Part shown: positions 1 through 4,866 of the stretch, in pieces
How positions within the stretch are numbered: the first letter of the stretch is position 1
How the letters are laid out: the number at the start of each line of letters is the position of its first letter
Assembly: GCA_947483095.1 (NCBI GenBank)
Contig: CANKLD010000028.1
Location: 1 to 13,609, forward strand
DNA from: Bacteroidota bacterium
GTDB lineage: Bacteria > Bacteroidota > Bacteroidia > Flavobacteriales > Flavobacteriaceae
Direction: 5' to 3'
Length of the DNA: 13,609 nt
Program-made: the position numbers and the translations under genes
The notes under the pieces: model-generated
Seen by the model: only the letters and a program-made list of their open reading frames with translations
What the model was told of the DNA's origin: nothing
The model's database searches: none

Positions 1-1588
1 CAAATTCATTAAAAATAGTATGCAATGCCATTTCGTCTAATGGTTTTACAAAAGCAAAATCATAGTGTGCAATAGTTTCAGGGTTATTCATTTTGGCTAA
101 TGCCAATGTAACTTTATTTCCAATTGTACCATTGGATAAAACAGCGGTTATAGTTCCTTTTTTTAAATAATTGGCTTTCCCAATTTCAATTTTTTTGTAT
201 GTCCCAGATCCCGAAGCTTCGGGACGGGATTCCCAATCAATAATTTGCCCTCGACCTCTAGGATATCGAATTGCTATGGGATTATTTAATCCCAATTGGG
301 CGGTATATAAAATATTTCGAAGCGCTATTTCATTCATTGGTGCATATACAATCATATTTGGAATGCAACGCAAATACGCCAAATCAAAAACCCCGTGGTG
401 CGTTGCGCCATCTTCGCCAACCAACCCCGCTCTGTCTAGACAGAAAATAACGGGAAGATTTTGCAATGCCACATCGTGAATCACTTGGTCGTAGGCTCTT
501 TGCAAAAAGGTAGAATAAATATTGCAAAAAACAATCATTCCTTGTGTAGCCATTCCTGCCGCTAAAGTTACCGCGTGCTGTTCGGCAATTCCTACGTCGA
601 AAGCGCGTTTTGGAAATGCATCCATCATGAATTTCAAGGAACTTCCTGAAGGCATGGCAGGTGTAATTCCGATTATTTTTTCATTGGCTTTGGCCAAATC
701 CAATACCGTTAATCCAAAAACATCTTGGAATTTTGGAGGTAAGTGTTGCTCCGATTTTGGAAGGATATCTCCCGTGATTTTATCAAATTTTCCGGGTGCG
801 TGGTATTGCACTTGGTTGTCTTCAGCTTGTTGCAATCCCTTCCCTTTTGTGGTAATAATATGAAGGAATTTAGGGCCTTTTATTTTTTGTAAGCGTTTTA
901 ATTCTTTGAGAACCGCAAAAATATCGTGCCCATCAATTGGTCCAGAATAATCAAAATTTAGGGATTTAATCATGTTGTTTTCCCTAGGGTTTTTTCCTTC
1001 TTTTACGGCAGTTAAATAGTTTTTTAGAGCGCCAACACTTGGGTCGATTCCAATGGCATTATCGTTCAGAATTACTAATAAATTGGCATCCGTAACTCCG
1101 GCGTGATTCAATCCTTCAAACGCCATTCCGGAAGCTATTGAGGCATCGCCAATTACAGCAATATGTTGCTTGTTTAAATCCCCTTTTAAATTGGAAGCAA
1201 TTGCCATTCCTAAAGCAGCAGAAATTGACGTTGACGAATGACCCACGCCAAAAGTATCGTAATTGCTTTCGCTTCGTTTAGGAAATCCTGAAATTCCGTT
1301 CAATTGTCGGTTGGTATGAAAATTATCTCGTCTTCCCGTAAGAATTTTATGTCCGTAGGCTTGGTGGCCCACATCCCAAACCAATAAATCATTGGGAGTA
1401 TCAAAAATATAATGTAGGGCGATAGTTAATTCTACAACTCCCAAACTAGCTCCCAAATGCCCTTCCTTTACGGCAACAATGTCAATAATAAAATCCCGCA
1501 ACTCTTGCGCCAATTGAGGAAGTTGTCCTTCGTCAAGAAGTCGTAAATCGGATGGAGAATTGATATTTGAAAGTAAATTGCTTTTCAT
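1..1588 (-). CDS. dxs: 1-deoxy-D-xylulose-5-phosphate synthase, C-terminus cut by window edge
   Basis: Thiamine-diphosphate enzyme that condenses pyruvate with glyceraldehyde 3-phosphate to DXP, the first step of the cytoplasmic MEP isoprenoid pathway (also feeding thiamine and pyridoxal synthesis). About 529 codons are present; the family is usually near 590-640 residues, so the end lies beyond base 1. Visible motifs in order: DVGHQAYGHK with TGRRD, GVGHSSTSIS, the diphosphate-binding GDAS...NDN stretch, GPIDGHD, the catalytic-glutamate segment DVGIAEQHAVTLAAGMA, DRAGLVGEDGATHHG and RYPRGRG. The start MKSNLLSNIN matches what I expect of flavobacterial Dxs, and the gene is divergent from the Fic gene. 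Oddity: after the RYPRGRG block, residues about 453-461 (SRPEASGSG) are encoded by a palindromic repeat in place of a shorter family linker. Identity is certain; the effect of the insert is unknown. Confidence 0.97.
   Translation of the reverse strand, partial: MKSNLLSNINSPSDLRLLDEGQLPQLAQELRDFIIDIVAVKEGHLGASLGVVELTIALHYIFDTPNDLLVWDVGHQAYGHKILTGRRDNFHTNRQLNGISGFPKRSESNYDTFGVGHSSTSISAALGMAIASNLKGDLNKQHIAVIGDASIASGMAFEGLNHAGVTDANLLVILNDNAIGIDPSVGALKNYLTAVKEGKNPRENNMIKSLNFDYSGPIDGHDIFAVLKELKRLQKIKGPKFLHIITTKGKGLQQAEDNQVQYHAPGKFDKITGDILPKSEQHLPPKFQDVFGLTVLDLAKANEKIIGITPAMPSGSSLKFMMDAFPKRAFDVGIAEQHAVTLAAGMATQGMIVFCNIYSTFLQRAYDQVIHDVALQNLPVIFCLDRAGLVGEDGATHHGVFDLAYLRCIPNMIVYAPMNEIALRNILYTAQLGLNNPIAIRYPRGRGQIIDWESRPEASGSGTYKKIEIGKANYLKKGTITAVLSNGTIGNKVTLALAKMNNPETIAHYDFAFVKPLDEMALHTIFNEF
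201..230. repeat. Palindromic repeat inserted in-frame in dxs
   Basis: The core TCCCGAAGCTTCGGGA (209-224) is a perfect 16-base palindrome. It is nested in further symmetry: ATCCCG at 208-213 faces CGGGAT at 225-230, and GTCCC at 201-205 faces GGGAC at 221-225. GC content is far above the surrounding coding sequence. On the minus strand it reads in frame as SRPEASGSG between the conserved Dxs blocks RYPRGRG and KKIEIGK. Short CCCGAAG/CTTCGGG palindromes recur in flavobacterial genomes as far as I recall; no second copy was seen in this window. Confidence 0.7.
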
Positions 1589-1602
1589 TATTTTTTAAAA
1601 AA

Positions 1603-1610
1603 CAAATTTA
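1603..1610 (-). promoter_or_regulatory. Possible -7 promoter element of dxs
   Basis: On the minus strand this reads TAAATTTG, an exact match to the flavobacterial TAnnTTTG element, 14 bases before the dxs ATG. I see no TTG at the expected -33 distance, so support is only partial. Transcription from here would give a very short leader. Confidence 0.4.
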
Positions 1611-1700
1611 AGGTTTTAAATTGAAATTTGTTTTTGAATTCGTGCTTCAATTTACATTTTGAACATGAATTGCTATCCAAAATTATCTTATTAAAAAAAA

Positions 1701-1755
1701 TGAGGCGAATAAAGTTGCTAATCGCCTCAAAAATTAACTATATTTGAGGCGATTA
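1701..1755. promoter_or_regulatory. Fic operator: inverted repeat plus a third half-site
   Basis: TAATCGCCTCAAA (1719-1731) and TTTGAGGCGATTA (1743-1755) form a perfect 13-bp inverted repeat with an 11-base spacer. A third, shorter copy, TGAGGCGAAT, lies at 1701-1710 in the orientation of the right arm; its first eight bases are complementary to 1722-1729. The right arm overlaps the -7 element and the predicted transcription start of the Fic gene, so a bound protein should block RNA polymerase. The Fic protein's own C-terminal winged-helix domain is the obvious candidate ligand, which is inference. Confidence 0.75.
1715..1746 (+). promoter_or_regulatory. Promoter of the Fic gene (TTG and TATATTTG)
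   Basis: TATATTTG at 1739-1746 fits the TAnnTTTG -7 consensus, and TTG at 1715-1717 lies 21 bases upstream, within the accepted 17-23 spacing. Transcription should begin near 1752, leaving a leader of about 20 bases before the ATG at 1774. Both promoter elements are interleaved with the inverted-repeat operator. Confidence 0.65.
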
Positions 1756-1773
1756 ATGTTTTTAAATACCTCA

Positions 1774-2877
1774 ATGAAATACAACTGGCAACTACCCGAT
1801 TGGCCAAAATTCACATTTGATGATTCTGTAATAGATTCGTTGTGTATTGATTTTGCTTTAGAAACTGGTGAATTAAAGGGACTTGTTGATTCTTTATCGA
1901 CTGAGATTCAGCAAGAAACTATTTTGCAATTTATGATTTCCGAAGCTATTAAAACTTCAGAAATAGAAGGTGAATTTTTTAGCAGACAAGATGTAATGTC
2001 TTCAATCAAGAAAAATCTAGGCATTGGAGATTTTGGTCAAATCAGAGACAAAAATGCACAAGGAATTGGGGCCTTATTGGTAACGGTTCGAAATTCCTAT
2101 TCTGAAAGACTTACTGAAATAGCAATAAAGAAATGGCACACTTTGCTTATGGAATATTCCAAGCGTGTCAATCCGGGGGTATATAGAACAGGAAATGAGC
2201 AGATGCAAATTGTCTCAGGATCTTTTAGCAATGAAGTTATCCATTTTGAAGCACCACCATCTAGCAAAGTTCCAATTGAGATGGAAAAATTCATTAAATG
2301 GTATAATTCGTTTGTAATAAAACCAACAGATATTAAAAATGCCTTGATAAAAACTTCGATTTCTCATTTGTATTTTGAGAGCATTCATCCTTTTGAAGAT
2401 GGAAATGGAAGAATTGGTAGGGCTATTGCCGAAAAATGTCTTTCGGAATCTTTGAATCGACCTGTTTTAATGAGTATTTCAAGTACTATTGAAGAAAACA
2501 AAAAACGATATTACCAATCATTAAAACAAGCACAAAGAACACTCGAAATTACAGATTGGATTCTTTATTTTTCAACATTGATTTTAGAATCTCAAAAAAA
2601 TGCCAAACAAACGGTACTCTATACATTGAACAAAACTAAATTTATAGACCAATTCAAAAACCTTATGAATGAAAGACAAATAAAAGCGGTTTTAAAAATG
2701 TTCGAAAACGGTATTTCTGGTTTTGAAGGCGGTATGACGGCTATAAAATATGTCTCTATCACAAAAACATCAAGAGCAACAGCCACTAGAGATTTACAGG
2801 ATTTGACTCAAAAAAATATTTTAATTCCAAGAGGAAAAGGAAGAAATAGAGCCTATAACTTGAATTTGGTTTGTTGA
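1774..2877 (+). CDS. Fic family protein, DUF4172 type, with C-terminal winged helix
   Basis: Fic proteins transfer a nucleotide moiety, usually AMP from ATP, onto a hydroxyl side chain of a target protein. From this start the protein has 367 residues. The N-terminal part MKYNWQLPDWPKF is the usual opening of DUF4172 proteins, which is why this ATG is preferred over the in-frame TTG at 1744 and ATG at 1756 (both inside or next to the operator). TSEIEG at 61-66 fits the [S/T]xxxE[G/N] inhibitory motif of class II Fic proteins, in which the glutamate blocks productive ATP binding. The active-site loop HPFEDGNGRIGR (205-216) is fully intact with catalytic His205. Residues about 325-365 look like a winged helix-turn-helix, suggesting DNA binding and autoregulation. 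No toxin-antitoxin partner gene adjoins it. Target protein unknown. It may be an insertion between dxs and tadA. Confidence 0.92.
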   Translation: MKYNWQLPDWPKFTFDDSVIDSLCIDFALETGELKGLVDSLSTEIQQETILQFMISEAIKTSEIEGEFFSRQDVMSSIKKNLGIGDFGQIRDKNAQGIGALLVTVRNSYSERLTEIAIKKWHTLLMEYSKRVNPGVYRTGNEQMQIVSGSFSNEVIHFEAPPSSKVPIEMEKFIKWYNSFVIKPTDIKNALIKTSISHLYFESIHPFEDGNGRIGRAIAEKCLSESLNRPVLMSISSTIEENKKRYYQSLKQAQRTLEITDWILYFSTLILESQKNAKQTVLYTLNKTKFIDQFKNLMNERQIKAVLKMFENGISGFEGGMTAIKYVSITKTSRATATRDLQDLTQKNILIPRGKGRNRAYNLNLVC

Positions 2878-2917
2878 TAAGCTCATTTTAAACTATCAAA
2901 AAATCCTTTCAAAATCG

Positions 2918-2925
2918 TACTTTTG
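2918..2925 (+). promoter_or_regulatory. -7 promoter element of tadA
   Basis: TACTTTTG matches TAnnTTTG exactly and ends five bases before the tadA ATG at 2931. Transcription would begin at or within a base or two of the start codon, giving an almost leaderless mRNA. No clear -33 TTG is present at the right distance, so this is moderate support. Confidence 0.5.
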
Positions 2926-2930
2926 TATCT

Positions 2931-3374
2931 ATGGAAAATCCTTTCAGTGACGAATATTTTATGAAAAAAGCTTTGCAGGAAGCAGAATTGGCTTTTGAAA
3001 AAGGCGAAGTTCCTGTGGGCGCTTTGATTGTAGTTGATAATAAAATCATTGCGAGAACGCATAATCTAACGGAACTCCTTAATGATGTTACTGCTCATGC
3101 TGAAATGCAAGCCATTACTTCGGCGGCGAATTTCCTTGGCGGAAAATACTTAACGGGTTGTACGTTGTATGTTACTTTAGAACCTTGCCAAATGTGTGCT
3201 GGCGCTTTGTATTGGAGTCAGATTTCAAAAATTGTATTTGGCGCAAGTGATGAAATCCGTGGTTTTGAGAAAATGGGAACGCAATTGCATCCCAAAACAA
3301 CTGTTGTTCGAGGCATTTTGGCGGAGGAAGCTTCCGAATTGATGAAGCAATTTTTTGCGGGAAAAAGAAAATAA
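2931..3374 (+). CDS. tadA: tRNA adenosine(34) deaminase TadA
   Basis: Zinc-dependent deaminase that converts adenosine to inosine at the wobble position of tRNA-Arg(ACG), allowing one tRNA to read several arginine codons. The 147-residue product has both signatures of the cytidine/deoxycytidylate deaminase fold: HAE at 56-58 (zinc ligand His56 and proton-shuttling Glu58) and PCQMC at 85-89 (zinc ligands Cys86 and Cys89), in the TadA-like context EPCQMCAGAL. VPVGALIVV near residues 27-35 is the usual first strand. Length is normal. The gene stands alone between the Fic gene and a convergent secreted nuclease-like gene, and a terminator follows 20 bases after the stop. A guanine or other nucleoside deaminase is the alternative, but the TadA-type PCxMC context and size favour TadA. 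Confidence 0.92.
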   Translation: MENPFSDEYFMKKALQEAELAFEKGEVPVGALIVVDNKIIARTHNLTELLNDVTAHAEMQAITSAANFLGGKYLTGCTLYVTLEPCQMCAGALYWSQISKIVFGASDEIRGFEKMGTQLHPKTTVVRGILAEEASELMKQFFAGKRK

Positions 3375-3394
3375 ACTAAATTTTGACTAGTTCT

Positions 3395-3429
3395 AAAAAA
3401 TCGCTACACAATTGAATAGCGGTTTTTTT
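3395..3429. terminator. Bidirectional terminator between tadA and the EEP gene
   Basis: AAAAAATCGCTA (3395-3406) pairs with TAGCGG followed by seven T (3417-3429) around a 10-base loop; one pair is G-T. A T-run follows the stem on either strand, so it can end tadA on plus and the convergent gene on minus, whose stop codon is only two bases away. Confidence 0.85.
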
Positions 3430-3431
3430 AA

Positions 3432-4541
3432 TTATTTTTCCTCTTTTATTAGATAAATATAAACTGGAAAGTGGTCGCTAAAACCTACCTCGTTTATGGT
3501 ATGTCGGAGTGGATATCCTTTATATTGGCCCGTGGTTTGAATCATAAAGGGTTTATTGTAAATCCCTGCTTTCCAATATTTGTAGGAAGAATAATCTTTT
3601 TGAATTAATGATTCGGATGCCATTATTTGGTCAAAAATATCTCCTGCATCTCGATAAAAAAGAGAGGCATTTCCTTCTTTTGCCATTTGCTCAAACGGAT
3701 TGTAAACCCCAAATTTTTTCACATCTTCCTTTTTCAGTTTGGCGCCAATTCCTTCTTTAACACTTTTATTATAGGTTCCATCATTTAAATCACCCATAAT
3801 GATTATTTTGGCAATTGGATTTATTTTATAGATTGAATCCATAATTTTTCTATTTAATCTTCCAGCTGCTTCTCTAAAAGGGCTGCTCCTTTTTTCTCCT
3901 CCAGATCTCGATGGCCAGTGATTTACAATAATATTTACCTCGTCACCATCCAGCATTCCGGTTACTAATAACACGTCTCTTGTATAAACTCGGTTGTCAA
4001 TCGCGACTTCGTTTTTATCACTATCGGCTTTGTCTTCAGCCGTTTCGCCTGTGTTTTTCTCAATAATTTTAGAATCGTTTCTATAAATTAATAATGGTAT
4101 ATTAATGGAACTTGTAGGCTTAAAGTGCTTTTTTTGGTATAAAAGTGCGACATCAATTCCACGTTTGTCAGGAGATTCATAATGTACTATTCCATAATCA
4201 TGTACGGCTAGTTTTGGTTGTTTTACTAGGTCTTCCAAAACCCCTCTATTTTCAATTTCTGAACCGCCAATTAGGGTTGGAGAATTTGGATTTTCCCCTG
4301 TTCCAATTTCAGAAAGCACTCTTGCTAAATTCTCTAATTTCTTACTGTATTTTTCAGAAGTCCAGTTTTGCGATCCGTTTGGTAACCATTCTTCATCAAA
4401 GTTTGGGTTGTTTATGGTATCAAATAAGTTTTCTAAATTATAGAACGCTACTGTATGAACGGAAAATTTCTTTTGCTGCGCATTGGCGCAAATAATTGTA
4501 AAAAACAGAAAAAGTAGTGTGATTTTATTTCTTAATTTCAT
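3432..4541 (-). CDS. Secreted endonuclease/exonuclease/phosphatase (EEP) family protein
   Basis: Metal-dependent phosphoesterase of the DNase I / exonuclease III / sphingomyelinase fold. The 369-residue product begins with a signal peptide, MKLRNKITLLFLFFTIICAN-AQ, with likely signal peptidase I cleavage around residue 21, so it acts outside the cytoplasm. Conserved EEP elements are visible in order: FYNLENLFD (33-41), GGSEIENRG (92-99) with metal-binding glutamates, NHWPSRSGGE (207-216) with the catalytic-type His208, MGDLNDG (249-255) with Asp251/Asn253, and SDHFP (355-359) with the Asp356-His357 pair. The active site therefore looks complete. There is no C-terminal sorting domain and no lipobox, so the periplasm or passive release is likely. 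It is divergent from the TonB receptor operon, which suggests a shared task. The substrate may be DNA, RNA, nucleotides, inositol phosphates or a phospholipid; the sequence alone does not say. Confidence 0.88.
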   Translation of the reverse strand: MKLRNKITLLFLFFTIICANAQQKKFSVHTVAFYNLENLFDTINNPNFDEEWLPNGSQNWTSEKYSKKLENLARVLSEIGTGENPNSPTLIGGSEIENRGVLEDLVKQPKLAVHDYGIVHYESPDKRGIDVALLYQKKHFKPTSSINIPLLIYRNDSKIIEKNTGETAEDKADSDKNEVAIDNRVYTRDVLLVTGMLDGDEVNIIVNHWPSRSGGEKRSSPFREAAGRLNRKIMDSIYKINPIAKIIIMGDLNDGTYNKSVKEGIGAKLKKEDVKKFGVYNPFEQMAKEGNASLFYRDAGDIFDQIMASESLIQKDYSSYKYWKAGIYNKPFMIQTTGQYKGYPLRHTINEVGFSDHFPVYIYLIKEEK

Positions 4542-4585
4542 AGAATTACAGTTTTTTTATCCTCGTATTTAACATAGTAGGGCTA

Positions 4586-4593
4586 CAAATGTA
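4586..4593 (-). promoter_or_regulatory. -7 promoter element of the EEP gene
   Basis: The minus strand reads TACATTTG, an exact TAnnTTTG match, 44 bases upstream of the start codon at 4541. No obvious TTG lies at the -33 position. The leader would be about 40 bases. Confidence 0.45.
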
Positions 4594-4782
4594 AAATTTT
4601 ATTACAGATTAATACCATTGGCATATAAAGAAATTAATAATTGATAATGATTAAGTCAATTTTAAGAGATTCATAATGACATTTACCTTTGACTAAAGCG
4701 CATATTTGCTGGACTTTTTAAAAAATTGACCAAAATTTAATGTAAATAAATTAACAATTTTAACATATACAGGTAATATATT

Positions 4783-4813
4783 TATTTTTGTACCTTAAAT
4801 TCTTGTAAATTTG
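4783..4813 (+). promoter_or_regulatory. Two candidate -7 elements for the TonB receptor operon
   Basis: TATTTTTG (4783-4790) and TAAATTTG (4806-4813) both match TAnnTTTG. The second has a TTG at 4788-4790, but the spacing is 15 bases, slightly short of the usual 17-23. Neither is decisive. Transcription from either site would place the 4816-4850 hairpin in, or at the very start of, the leader. Confidence 0.45.
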
Positions 4814-4815
4814 TA

Positions 4816-4850
4816 AGCCCTATTTTTTAAATAATTTAAAAAGCAGGGTT
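4816..4850 (+). promoter_or_regulatory. Leader hairpin ahead of the TonB receptor gene
   Basis: AAGCCCT (4815-4821) can pair with AGGGTT (4845-4850), and TTTTTAAA (4824-4831) pairs perfectly with TTTAAAAA (4835-4842) around a three-base TAA loop. One internal mismatch and a G-T pair lie between the two helical parts. The hairpin ends 16 bases before the ATG, where it could affect translation or mRNA stability. It is not followed by a T-run, so it is not a standard terminator. Confidence 0.4.
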
Positions 4851-4866
4851 AATTTAAAAATACTTT

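Larger units (their letters stand above)
4542..4866. other. Divergent intergenic region between the EEP gene and receptor operon
   Basis: This 325-base AT-rich stretch contains no credible gene. It holds a minus-strand -7 element for the EEP gene, two plus-strand -7 candidates and a leader hairpin for the receptor gene (each listed separately). In the middle, 4600-4780, I see TTAACAATTTTAACA (4751-4765), a near-tandem TTAACA pair, but no long inverted repeat that would identify a regulator. Confidence 0.6.

Noticed and set aside
171..863. Plus-strand open frames of about 100 residues at 171-479 and 522-863
   Set aside because: They lie opposite dxs, have no recognisable domain, and the minus strand reads a continuous conserved enzyme.
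1744..2877. Fic gene as half of a Fic/Doc toxin-antitoxin pair
   Set aside because: No small antitoxin gene is adjacent; the inhibitory TSEIEG motif is inside the protein itself, as in class II Fic enzymes.
4145..4495. Plus-strand open frame opposite the EEP gene
   Set aside because: Composition is that of a shadow frame; the minus strand encodes a signal peptide and all EEP motifs.
4751..4765. TTAACA pair as a phosphate-regulon (PHO) box
   Set aside because: TTAACA repeats at about 11-base spacing are a Bacillus signal; here the spacing is nine bases in very AT-rich sequence, and I know of no basis for this box in Bacteroidota.
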